Of a stretch of DNA of 64,000 bases, positions 35,930 through 48,200 are shown piece by piece. Positions within the stretch are counted from its first letter, which is position 1. Each line of letters opens with the position of its first letter. The stretch is from Calycina herbarum (taxonomy: Eukaryota; Ascomycota; Leotiomycetes; Helotiales; Pezizellaceae), in contig LLEY01000041.1 in NCBI GenBank assembly GCA_001414485.1, forward strand, positions 124,001-188,000. The letters are read 5' to 3'. The translations under genes were made by a program, and so were the position numbers. A model generated the notes under the pieces. The model ran no database searches and was not told the DNA's origin. It saw only the letters and a program-made list of their open reading frames with translations.

Positions 35930-38800
35930 ATAATCTAGAAATTAACTAGAAGGCTAGAATAATAACCTTTAGTCGATATAAATACGTAGGTTCGTATTTA
36001 TAACTTTAAAGCTAGAACGAGGTTAGTACTACCTCTTCTAAAGTACTAGAACACCTTATCTAAGGTCCTCCACAGGTTAGTAAGAAAGCTAATAACGAAA
36101 TACCTATATAGTATAGAGAATTTATAAGATTGTTCAAAGACCTAGAAGATATATATACTTTTCTCGAATATCAACTATAGGATTATAAGATTAAATTAAT
36201 AGAGAGTTATAATCTTAGAAAGTAGAAGCTTTAACTATATAACTAGAATAACTTAGTATTATTAGAAAGTTATATCTAATAAGGAATAAAGAAAGGATAT
36301 ATTCGAAAATCTAAATCACTTATTTTCTTAAATATACTTATTATTAAGAAAAAAGACGATCTGAATAGACGAGTATATATTAATTATAGGGAATTAAATA
36401 ATATAACGATTAAAGACGCTTATCTATTACTAACCAGCTAGTACTTATAAGACAAGCTAGGCCGAGTAAAGAAATTTATAAAACTAGATTAATAGAACGC
36501 TTATAGATTAATTAGGATTATAGTAGGCTATAAATAGAAGACTATGTTTATCTTACTATTAGGACTTTATAAGTATATAGTAATGTCTTTTAGTTTAACT
36601 AATATACTAGCTACTTATTAGAGATAGAATAATAGTATTCTAGAGAATCTCTTAAAAGTAACTATTATATATTACTTAGATAATATATTAATCTTCTTAG
36701 AAAATCTAGAAGAATATAAGAGATATATAAAAGAAGTCTTATAAAGACTTACTAAAGTAGACTCTTATCTAAAACTCTTAAAATATAAGTTTAGAGTTAA
36801 AAGAACTCTTTTTCTTAAATAGGTATTTAGCTTAAGAAAGATAGAAATAGATCTAGAAAAGATCTATATAGTTATTAAATAGGAGTTACTAAAAAACGTT
36901 AAAGATATATAATCCTTCCTAGGATTTGCTAATTTCTATCGACTATTTATTAAGAACTACGTAAAGATTATAAAGCCTATATTAATACTAACTAGAAAAG
37001 CTATAACTTTTATCTAAGATAAGAAGGCTAAGAAGACCTTCTAGGAAATTAAAGAATAGTTTATAGTAAAACCTATCTTATATAATTTTAATTATAAGAA
37101 ACTAAGTATAATAGAAACAGCCGCCTTAGACATAGTAGTAGATACTATATATCTATAACTAAATAAAACAGGAAAACTTATATCTATAGTATATTTCTCA
37201 AAAGCTTTTAACGTAGTATAATAGAATTATAGTATTTATAACAAAGAATTAATAGCTATTATTCTAGCTCTCGAAGAATAGAGGATTTACCTCTAGAGTA
37301 CGACCTACCCGGTAACAGTGCTTACTAATTATCTAAATCTAAAAACATTTACTATAACTAAGGAACTCGTTACTAGACGCCTAGCTAGGTAGTCTAAAAC
37401 CTTAGTAGGATTTAAGATAATTATTTAATATATTAGTAGAATAATTAATACTCGAGCTAATACTCTAAGCTAGAAACCAGGCTATAAGAAAAATAAGAAA
37501 TATATCGATATAGTAATATTAAAGTATAATAAAAACAGCGACTTAGTATCTACTATATATAAAATAGTAGTAATAAACGATATTTAGATAAATAAAATTC
37601 AGAATATATATAAAGGTTATAACTAGTATATAAAAGAGAAACTATAGGTTCCTAGCTTATATATAAGGGAGTTTATATAAGAATACTACGCTACGTCTAC
37701 TTACGGCTACTAAGGAATTCGTAGAACTCTTTAGTAGATATAATAACACTACTATGTTAATCGGTTATCTACGATAGTTAAGGAAGTAATAGTAGAATAT
37801 AATACCTATACTAGGAATAAAGCTTTCTACTATACTTCTTATAGACAGATAAACGCTACTCTAATACTATAGATACCTAGTATAGCTAAGGAATTAGCAT
37901 TCGTATTCCTTAGAGAAGTAGTCTTAAGACATAGACTACTAGAAGAAATACTCTTAGATAGAGATAAACTCTTTACCTTGAAATTCTAGATAGCTCTTAT
38001 AAAACGATTAGATACGAAAAGAAAGCTTTCTATAGCTTTTCATCTATAGATAAATAGAGGAAACGAATAGATAAATTAAGTAGTTAAAACATACCTTTAT
38101 TATTACGTAAACTACTAGTAAAACAACTGGGTAGAACTACTACTCTTAGTATAGTTTACTTATAATAGTTTAGTAATAGAAATAACACTTATTATACTAT
38201 TTTATACTAATTTCAGATACGAATTATTAGTATATTAAGAACTACTATCTACGACTATTAATAATTAGCTTACTTATATCTAGATCTCGAAAATAAAAAG
38301 CTTATATAAGGAACTTATAGAGGACCTATAGTTCGTAGCTGAAAGAAACGCGTACTACTATAATAAACGACGTAGTTAGAAGCTAATACTAAAAGAGAGA
38401 GATAAAGTCTACTTAGTATAGAAAAACATCGATATAAAAAGACTAAGTAATAAACTAGATTATAAAAAACTTAGACTATTTAAAATTAAATAAGTTAGAA
38501 GACCTTTAAACTATAAATTAGTACTACTAAGGATAATAAACATTTATCTAGTATTCTACGTATCCCTGCTCGAACTAGTACTACTAGGAGCCTCGCTAGC
38601 TCTACTTATAGAAATCTAACTAGTAAACCTAAACGCCGAGTATAGAGTCGAGAGAATTCTTAACTATAAACTTATTAGAGAACAAGTTAAGTACCTAATT
38701 AAATAGTTAGATTACCTATATTTAAAAAATACTTAGAAAATAAAAAACAACCTTATCCGTTACTTAGAAGCACTTTAGAAGTTCTACTAATAAAACCTAG
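35930..38800 (+). pseudogene. pol of Gypsy A-2
   Basis: RT, RNase H, integrase and chromodomain remnants are colinear with A-1. The RT catalytic site reads YLDN near 36,675, the same RIP change as in A-1. The chromodomain (EYRVERILNYKLIREQVKYLIK) lies at about 38,640-38,705. Stops are frequent throughout. Confidence 0.75.
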
Positions 38801-39034
38801 GAATGCCTAGAACTTAGGACTAGGGTTAGATAGAGAAATATTATTAGAAAGCACCTACTTAATAAAAGGAGCTATCTTAAAAGTAAGAAACTAGGAAGAT
38901 AAGGACTCGAGAAGAGAACTTAAAAGAGAAGGACTCGGAGGAGTAATAGAGAATCGTTTACGTATAGAACTAAAGAAAAATCAATATATAGGTTTTCAAG
39001 GTCTAGAGAAAGAAACGATAAGATAGCTAGAACT

Positions 39035-39140
39035 ATCGTAAGATCTTTTTAACTAAATATACTCAAAGCACCGAGAGGATTTAGAGAGTTCTAGAAAGCA
39101 TCGACGAGACTGTTTTCGATAAAAAGAATAAGTCTCTACT
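39035..39140 (-). pseudogene. Antisense cysteine-motif ORF of Gypsy A-2
   Basis: On the minus strand the segment between pol and the 3' LTR reads YSFYRKQSRRCFLEL followed by SKSSRCFEYI-x-LKRSYDS. Taking Tyr as RIP-mutated Cys, the spacing is exactly C-x2-C-x6-C-x9-C-x2-C-x6-C. The residues between differ from those of A-1 and A-3. Downstream the frame is hydrophobic and serine-rich and lacks the charged coiled-coil of the other copies. Confidence 0.5.
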
Positions 39141-39301
39141 AAACGTTATATAGATTCGATTCGTATAGTAAGAGCTAGACACTCTTTTCGTTTAATATAA
39201 GAAGAGGAGATATTATATATAAAGGAGAACTAAGACCTATCTAACGATATGTTTTTAGTTATACTCTAGTATAGAGACACGCTAGGCTAAGAAGGGGATA
39301 G

Positions 39302-39766
39302 TGTTACGAATCACGTGTTAGCACGTGAATAAGTAAAGTCTAGGCGACGTTCTAATAAGACAAGTATTAATAAAACCCTAAGAGGAAGAAGAGATTAGGT
39401 ATAGTAAGAATATATAATCCTAAGAATCTTATTATAGTTATATTATATAACTCGGTTAGGAGTAGTTAGATAATAGAGTCTAGTTTTAAGAAGCTCTAGA
39501 AAAAGAGTCGGACTCTATCTTCAGGACTTCTACTAAGTAGGACTCTAAAATATAAACGAAGGTTCTATATAAGACTAGTATATCTACTATTAGATAGAAG
39601 CTTCGTACTTAACTTTAGTTATTAATCTTATTATCTTATTTAATATCTTTAATATAAGTAACGAGTTTACTTCTAAGTAAATAACCCGGCGTATCTATAC
39701 TTCTTACTAGTATACTAACCTTCGAGACTTAGTTATCTTTGTTTAGTTCGTTTAAGTATTATTATA
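39302..39766 (+). repeat. 3' LTR of Gypsy A-2
   Basis: It starts TGTTACGAATCACGTG and ends TATTATTATA. The right 200 bp match the LTRs of A-1 and A-3, while the middle (about 39,360-39,550) is unrelated to either. The preceding purine tract GAAGGGGATAG matches that of A-1. Confidence 0.8.
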
Positions 39767-40796
39767 CTTTACTTATATAAGTCTGATTTTCTTTAAGAAT
39801 CTAAAAATAGATTAGTTAGATTTATAAGAGAATATACTAGTATTAACTAGCTATAAGAAGAGATCGGCCTTACTAATACTTAATACTAAGAGTATAATAC
39901 TCTTAATACTCTACTTACTATCTATAGAGTCTTCGGTTTTAGATTTCTTAGGCTTTATAATATAACTCTTAGTTTTAGTTAAGTAGTACTTAGATAATAG
40001 ATATTTCTTTTTAACTTTTAATCTATTTACCTTAGAGTACTTCTTTTCGTTATATTCTTAAAGAAGTAGTTAGATACGAGAGAGTCTAGTATAGTTCTAA
40101 ATAAAATAGTTCTTTTTATATAAGAGATATACGATATTATATTACTTATAACGAGTTTTAGAGAAAGTGGATTCTTAGCTACTATGTCGACGTTAGTAAG
40201 GTAGAATATATCTACTATCTTATATAAGATATATTAATTCTTTAGTTCTCTTAGTACTATTACTTTCTTTCTCTTACTTCTTATTAATAGTTATTATTAA
40301 TTAGTACTTTAAGATATTAATAGTAGCTTTGAATTAGATAGGTATCTTTTAAGTAAATAGTAAGAAGAGTACTTTATCTAGGTATACGTTCTTTATAATA
40401 GAATTAGCTATAATTAGCTTTCGACAGTAGTTCTTTAGCTTTGTCTAGTAGGAATCGATTCCTAGTTTAGTATTATATTTAAAGCTTATAATAGTAGCGA
40501 TATATAAATTAGCAGCGGCCTCGTTCGTCTTACTATATTTAACCTTAATTATAGTCTAGAGCTTTATTATAGTATTATATCTATCTACGAGAGCTTAGTT
40601 ATCTTCGCTAAGAGATTTAAATATAAAGTCGATTACTTTAACTTCGTTCTTAGTATATTTCTCGTGTTTTTTAATATACTATAATCTATTAATATATCTT
40701 ATAAGATTACTAGTAAGCTTATTAATATTACTACTACTACTAGCTTCTAATATAGAGGTAGATTCTAGGTTAACTTCAGTTACTTTAGAATTCTTA
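39767..40796 (-). pseudogene. Retroelement gag-like fragment
   Basis: The minus strand gives a helical, gag-like frame with segments KLTSNLIRYINRLQYIKK, KNYCRKLIIANSIIKNVY and VLFLLFTQKIPI-x-FKATI. This pattern resembles Copia-type gag (UBN2-like) proteins. It is the target into which Gypsy C inserted; the matching 5' part may be in 53,781-54,400, but I could not recognise it. RIP is heavy. Confidence 0.35.
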
Positions 40797-40801
40797 ATAA
40801 A

Positions 40802-41105
40802 TGTTATAAGTCGAATATAAAGAGGTTAATAAATAAGGTTATCTTATTATAAGAATTAGCTAAGAAGAGAAGTCTATTCTACGTACGAGGAAAGGGGTTT
40901 TATACGTAGAATCTCTTACGTCGAGGCTTCTAAGCTAAAGTCTCGCTATAGCTCTTCGTTATACCTTTCGTTATAGATCTACGTATCTACTAAGGTAATT
41001 ACCGAGGTAGTTCCTAGGATTACGTAAAGTTATATAAAGTTATATAAAGTCACGTTTCGTACGAAGATTAGTAGACCGAGTACTCTTTAGATATAAATTA
41101 TTATA
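40802..41105 (-). repeat. 3' LTR of Gypsy C
   Basis: 304 bp, starting TGTTATAAGTCGAATA on the plus strand, and similar to 53418-53775. It lacks about 54 bp present in the other copy. Confidence 0.8.
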
Positions 41106-44100
41106 TTACTCTCTCTTTCTAGCTCTCTAGAGGTCGTAAGCCTTCGTATTCTTAAGAGCGTCTTAAGATTCCTAGGTTAGCCTAGTATACTCTTCCTATT
41201 TCATAAGTAGTTTAATAGTACGTTCTTATCTCTTTTTATTAAGAATCGCTTCTACTATATATTCTTAGTTATCTTTAAGAATCTCAGGTCTAGGTTAATC
41301 GTTGTCTTAAACTTAACTTAGTAGTAGGTCGTTTAAGGCTAGTCGTAGAAGCTAGAAGTAGAATACGTCGTAGATTCTAAGAGATATATCTAAGCGATAA
41401 CTATATATTCTAATCACTTCTAGTACCGTATACTTAGCTTGTTTCGTATTAAGCTTTTTTAACTTCCTTATTATACGAACGTTCTATAGGTTTAACTAGA
41501 CTTTGTCTCTAATCTTAAAGCTTAGTATTTATTATCTTCTTCTGTTTATAACGTTCTCTATTATTTACTATATAGTAGCTATTACTAACTATGCCTATTC
41601 CTATACTTCTTTAAGCTTTTATATAATTGTATTAGCTTTCTAAACTAGCGATCGTAGCGTAGCTTTATTCGAGAGTTTATACTAGATATCTAGAGGTTTA
41701 GTATAATATCTGTATTTAAGAAAGAAGAGGCTTACTTTCGTAGCTAATACTATTCGATTATTAATTACTAATTTAGTAAATAGCAGTAGCTCTTTCTAGT
41801 TATCTTAAGTATAATCTACGAATATTCGTAGATAGGTTTCTACTGTCTAGTTTATTCGTTCTATAGATCTGTCTATTCCTAGGTAAAAAGCTATAGAAAG
41901 CTTTTATATAATTTCTAAAAGAGAGTATATTCTTATCTAGAGATAACCTACGAACTATGTTTCTTAATTAGACACTATTACTTTTAGTAGATAGTGCTTT
42001 TAGTAGAAGGTTCGAACGAACTATCTAGTAACTATTTTAGTAGTAATATCTTTTAGACTATTATAAATCGTTTCTTTTTCTAACCTGTCTATAATTACAA
42101 CTATGTTTATATATCCGTTACTTTCTAGAAGCTCGACTATAAAGTCTATTAAAATCTTACTCTAGATTCGGTTTAGAACTAGTAGTAGCTTTAGAAATCC
42201 TTGTTATACGTCTCTCTAAGCCTTGTTTCTTCTATAAGCGTTATAATTTTATATAAACCTTTAAACGTCTTATAATATCTAAGGCTAGAAGTATTATTAT
42301 AATAGGATCTAGGCTATGCTTTCTCGTCTAAGGTAACTATAGAGCTTAGAATCGTATATAGATTAGATTATTTTTATATATAGTTCTTTGTTATTTAGAA
42401 CCTATAACCGGTCCTAGAACCTTAGCTTTCCTTCGTTTATAATTATATATTTAGATATTAATATCTTAAGCTTTAACCTAGTAGAGAACGCTCTTTTACC
42501 TTGTTATATAGCGTCCTTTATTACTCTAAGGTTAGCGTCTACTTCTTCAGCTATTATCTAGAGTTCTTAGAGAGTTCTTTCGTTACCTAGAACTGTCTCT
42601 TACGTCTATACAGCTTCTTACGTCTATACTAGGTTCGCTTTTATAATCTCTAGAGTCTATTCTTCTTCGTTTATAAACTTAAGAAGTTACTTTATACGAT
42701 AATCGATTCGTTCGTCTATAGCGTTGTCTAGTATATCTTATTCTCGTTATAAAAGAGCGTCTACTTAAATGTTATTCTTCTCTTTAATATACGTAATTAT
42801 AAAGTTATACTTCGAGAGAGCTAGAGACTATCGTATTTGTCGTTTTATAAGCTTCTAAACTATTATAGAGTACTCGAGGTTCTCTATAATCTATTCGAAT
42901 TTTAAAGCTATCTACGCTTTATAACTCGGGATCCTAAGCCTCTAGGTACTATATAATAGCTAGTATCTTCTTATCGTAGATTTCGTAGTTATATTTAGTA
43001 GATAAGTTCTTCTTTAAAAAGAAGGTATAGAGTTATAATAGTTCTTCGTCGTTATATTATATAAGCGCGCTACTAATATACTAGCTAGAAGAGTCTATTT
43101 CTATAATCGTTTATCTTTCGCGCTTAAATTATATAAGAGCTAGAGCTATTATAAATATATACGTAAGTCTTTTAAAGACGTCTTAATATTCGTTCGTCTA
43201 TATAAATATATATTCTTTATAAGTTCTATAAGAGGTCTTACGATATTAGAATAGTTCTTAATAAAGTTTTAGTAGAAGTTTATAAAGCTAAGAAAGCTTA
43301 GTATAGCTTTAACTATTATAGATACTTCCTAGTCTGGAAACGCCTTTATCTTTTCTAGATCTATTTCTACTTCTAAGTTAATATTAAGAATAAACCCTGA
43401 ATACTTCGTCTATATAACTAAGAATTCGTATTTATTAATATTAAGAAAGAGCTCTACGTCTTTAAGCTCTTTTAGAATATACTTAACTTATTTCTTATAT
43501 TGTTTAAAGGTTCCGTTTATAAAGATTAGAATATCGTCTAGTTAATATATCTTTAGAACGTACTTAGTACGTTTATAAGTCTAAAAGAGGTAACTAGCTA
43601 TTTATATAATCTGTATCTTATATAAAAAGCTATCTTCTATTTATCTTCTTTTATAATCTAGATTCTATAAAAAGCCTAGCTTATATCGAGTTTCGTATAC
43701 TATCTTACTTTACTTGTTTATTATAAGGTCTCGTAGATTAGAGAAAGTAGATACTAGTCTTTTTATATAACTTTGTTTAGTATATAGTAATCGATATAGA
43801 ATCGTAGACCTTCTAGCTTTTATATAAAGAGTATAAAAGTAGTAGTAGAAGAGTTACTAACTCGAATCTAGCCTTTGTCTATATACTCTATAAGCGTTCT
43901 TCGAAGAATAAGAAGTTTATCTAAAGACATATTATAGAGCGGTTCTTAAGAGACTATAGCTTCCTTTCTATCTTCTTTTATAAGTTTAATCTAGTAGTCT
44001 ATTTTATCGCCTTATAAAAGAGACACTTTGTCTAAGTCTTTTAGATAAAAAGTACTAAGATAATCCTAGAACTATAGTAGTAGCTTTATTCGAGGATCTG

Positions 44101-44156
44101 TCTTTGTCTTCTTTGTCTTCTTAAGTACTTTAGTAATATCTCGTAAGCTAGCTAAG
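41106..44156 (-). pseudogene. Gypsy C pol, 3' half
   Basis: Reading right to left: an RT/protease linker (LASLRDITKVLKKTKKTK) near 44,120-44,156, reverse transcriptase with LDDILIFINGTFKQY at about 43,500-43,550, the following EIDLEKIKAFPDWE region near 43,340, RNase H, integrase, and a chromodomain (EYIVEAILNKKRQERTIK) at about 41,200-41,260 that ends close to the LTR. Here the catalytic Asp pair of the RT survived. Confidence 0.72.
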
Positions 44157-44603
44157 TATAACGAAACTCAAACGAACTAAACAAAGATAACTAAGTCTCG
44201 AAGGTTAGTATATAGGTAAGAAGTATAGATACGCCGGGTTGTTTACTTAGAAGTGAACTCGTTACTTATATTAAAGATATTAAATAAGATAATAAGATTA
44301 ATAACTAAAGTTAAGTACGAAGCTCCTATTTAATAGCAGACGTGCTAGTCTTATATAGACCCTCTCGTGCTACCTAGATCCCTATACTAGCCTAGATCCC
44401 TAGATCTCTCTAGATCTCTTAAAAGATCTAAGAGGATCTATTATATAACTTCTAACAGTTATTTAATAGTAAGATCCTAGAATACCTAAATACCTTTATA
44501 TTACTAATTCTCTCTTATATTACCTTCTATTTCTTAAATATCGTGTCTTATTTTATTAGAACGCTGTCTAGACTACTTACTATATATAACGTGATTTATA
44601 ATA
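44157..44603 (-). repeat. 3' LTR of Gypsy A-3
   Basis: 447 bp, identical in length to the 5' LTR. On the element strand it ends CGTTATA and starts TATTATAAATCACG. Confidence 0.85.
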
Positions 44604-44759
44604 CTATTCTCTTCTTAGCCTAGTATATCCTTACGCTTAAGTATAAGCTAAGAAACTTAGTTAGAGTACTAGTAGTATCCTTTCCTTTCTATTATATCCT
44701 ATACTATATAAAAGAAGAAAGAAGAATAAATACTTCTTATAAAAAGTATTAAAATAGTT

Positions 44760-45260
44760 TATAATAAAATGTTACTATGTTCTTACTATACTTTCTAAAA
44801 GTATAGATGTTTTATTAATACCTTCTAATCTTCTTAATATTTTAAATACGTTTAATTAAAGCTAAAATATAATAGAACTAACGATGTCTAGGAGAAGAAC
44901 GTTTCTTATACTAGCAACTGATTCTTTATTAAATAATAAGAGAAGAAGCTAGATAGAGAGAAGGAAGAGGCGATAACGAAGATTCTACAGTTACGAAAGC
45001 AGAAGGCCTTTCTTAAAGAAAGGCGACGTAAAATGTCTTATTAAAGACTTCGTTTTCTTAATAAACTTAATACTACTAAGAAGGTAGAAAAGAAAGAGAA
45101 GGAGGAGAAAGAAAGAGAGGAATAAGAGTAGCGAGAGACAGAGGTTACTTATTTAACAGCCTTGTCTATTCCTACTAATTCCTAATCTAAGATAGTTCTT
45201 AACCTAGCCTTTTTTATAGCTCTTCTTTTAAACTACGAAATATAAGTAAACCTAGGTTTT
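44760..45260 (+). pseudogene. Antisense ORF of Gypsy A-3: six-cysteine motif plus coiled-coil
   Basis: On the plus strand, opposite to gag-pol, 44,770-44,870 reads C-SY-Y-TF-x-KYR-C, then nine residues, Y-FK-Y-V-x-LKLK-Y. With Tyr taken as RIP-mutated Cys, the spacing is exactly C-x2-C-x6-C-x9-C-x2-C-x6-C. A charged coiled-coil follows at about 44,955-45,140 (EKKLDREKEEAITKILQLRK; KVEKKEKEEKEREE), then a more hydrophobic end. The coiled-coil aligns with that of A-1 (LQ(L/V)(R/N)KQK; LNxLxxxKxVE/ELERKEKE). No known family is assigned. Confidence 0.55.
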
Positions 45261-45284
45261 CCTAATAGAACTTATAAAGTTCTA

Positions 45285-48200
45285 CTAGGTAATAGTTAAG
45301 ATTATTTCTTAGCTCTTAAGTGTTTTCTAAGTATAGGTAATCTAACTATTTAATTAGATACTTAACTTATCTTCTAATAAGTCTATAGTTAAGAATCCTT
45401 TTAACTTCGTATTTAGTATTTAGGTTTACTAGTTAAATTTCTATAAGTAGAGCTAGTAGTGCTTCTAGTAGTACTGGTTTAAGTAAGGATATATAGAATA
45501 CTAGGTAGATGTTTATTATCCTTAGTAGTACTAATTTATAATTTAAAGATCTCTTAACTCGTTTAATTTTAAACAGTCTAAGTTTTTTATAATCTAGTTT
45601 ATTACTTAGTCTTTTTATATTAATATTTTTCTATACTAAATAGACTTTATCTCTCTCTTTTAGCGTTAGCTTCTAACTACGTTGTTTATTATAGTAGTAT
45701 ACGTTTCTTTTTACTATAAATTACAGGTCTTTTATAAGTTTCTTATATAAACTCTTGATTTTTAAGACTTAAATATAAGTAAGTTAGTTATTAATAGTTA
45801 TAGATAGTAGTTCTTAATATACTAATAATTTATATCTAAAGTTAGTATAAAATAGTATAATAAGTATTATTTTTATTATTAAACTATTATAAGTAAATTA
45901 TACTAAAAGTAGTAATTCTACCTAGTTATTTTATTAGTAGTTTATATAACAACAAAGGTATATTTTAACTACTTAATTTATCTATTTATTTCCTTTATTT
46001 GTTTAAGAGTAAAAAGCTATTAAAAGCTTTCTTTTCGTACCTAGTCGTTTTATAAGAGCGATCTAAAATTTAAAAGTAAAGAGTTTATCTCTATCTAAGA
46101 GTATTTCTTTAAGTAGTCTATATTTTAAGACTACTTCTCTAAGGAATACAAATACTAATTCCTTAGCTATACTTAACTCTATATATACTACTAAAATTAT
46201 ATATTTTATAAGTTTTTTTATAATAACTAGGATTATATTATACTTAACTCTTATTATTAGATCTTTAGATTTTAGTAATTTAATAATAAAATCTATAGAT
46301 ATTAATTTCTAAAGTATTTATAGTATTAGAGTAGTGTTTATCTATCTATAAAGAGTATAGTAGGAAGCCTTATTCCTAGTATAAGTATTATATTCTACTA
46401 TTACCTTCTTAACTATCGTAGATAACCGATTAATATAGTAGTATTATCTTATTCTCTAGAGGGTTCTACGAATTCCTTAGTAGCTATAAGTAGGCGTAGT
46501 ATAGTATTCTTATATAAATTCTTTTATATATAAGCTAGGAACCTATAGTTTCCCTTTTATATACTAGTTATACCTTTTATATATATTCTAAATTTTATCT
46601 ATTTAGATATTATTTATTACTACTATTTTATATATAATAGATACTAAGTCTCTATTTTTAAGAGTTTTTAAGATTATAATCTTCTTATACTCTTTATCTC
46701 TCTTATATCTAGGTTTCTAGTTAAGAGTATTAGCTCGAGTATTTAACGTTCTTTTTATATATTAAATAATAATATTAAACTCTTTTAATATTTCTAAATA
46801 TCTAGCTAACTATTTAGTTATAAGTTCCTTAGTCGTTATAAACGTTCTAAGGTTCTTATAGTTAGATAGAATTATAACTTAGTATTTTACTAGCTATAAA
46901 TAGATTCTCTAGTATTCTAAGGCTAATACTATAGTAAGCAATTCTTTATTAAAAATATTATAGTTTTATTATACTAGGTTAAATATTTTAGAATAATATA
47001 TAATAAGTATAAGTTTCTCTTTTATATTTAGTTATAGATAAATTACACCTACTAATATATCTAAGGTATCTATTTTAATTAGACTTAGTTTTTCTATATT
47101 AAAGTTATATAGAATAGGTTTTTCTATAAACCTTACTTTAATTCTTTAAAAAGTATTCTTAGCTTATTTATTCTAAATAAATTTAATAGCTTTCTTAACT
47201 AGTACTATTATTAGTTTAGTAATCTTTATATAGTCTTATATAAATAGATAGTAAAAGTTTTTAAATCTAAGAAAGAACTATATATCTTTTATATTCTCTA
47301 ATAACTTCTAGTTTAAGATATTCTTAATCTTTACTAGATCTATCTCTATTTTCTCTAAGCTAAATACCTATTTTAGAAAAAGTATTTAAGTTACTTTAAA
47401 CTTATATTTCAAAAGTTTTAACTAAGAGTTTACTTTTATAAGTTATTATAAAACTTTTTTAATATATCTCTTATATTCTTTTTCTTTTTCTAAGAAGATT
47501 AAAATATTATTTAGATAATAGATTACTATTACTCTTAGAAGATCTTCTAAAATATTATTATTTTATTTCTAATATATAGCTAGTATATTATAAAGTCTAA
47601 ATAGTATAACTATATATTTATAAAGGCTTAATAGTAAGGTAAATACTGTCTTCTATTCGTCTCTGACTTTTATTTATATAAGTTTATAAGCGTTTTATTA
47701 ATCTAATTTCGTAAATCGTACTACCTTATCTAACTTATCTTATAAGTATTAGCTAAGTAGTAGTAGATAAGCGTTCTTAACTATAGTATAATTTACTTCT
47801 TAGTAGTTAATATATACTCTTCTATCTAAGTCGTCTTTCTTCTTAATAATAAGTATATTTAAGGTAATTAGTAACTTAGATTTTCTAATATATCCCTTCT
47901 TAATATCTTCTTTTATATAACTCTCTATTCTTTATAAGCTTTTCTAGTTATATAACCAAAGCTTCTACTTTAATAAGTAATAACTCTCTTTTAATTTAAT
48001 CTTATAATCCTATAAGCAATATTCTAGTAAAGCTCGTAAGTCTTCTAGGGTTTTAAATAAAGTCTTAAATTCTCTATACTATATAGGTATTTTGTTATTA
48101 GCTGTCCTACTAACCTATAGAGGACCCTAGGCTAGGTGTTCTAGCGACTTAGAAGAGCTAGCGCTAACCTTGTTCTAGCCTTATAGTTATAATTATAAAC

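Larger units (their letters stand above)
35924..39766 (+). mobile_element. Gypsy A-2, 3' part (pol to 3' LTR)
   Basis: Sequence identity to Gypsy A-1 starts at once after the Copia LTR (AGAAACATAATCTAGA against 12,340 of A-1) and runs through reverse transcriptase, RNase H, integrase and chromodomain to the 3' LTR. Gag and protease are missing; they should lie beyond the Copia left end, which is not present here. A segment of the integrase near 37,875 is deleted relative to A-1. Confidence 0.82.
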
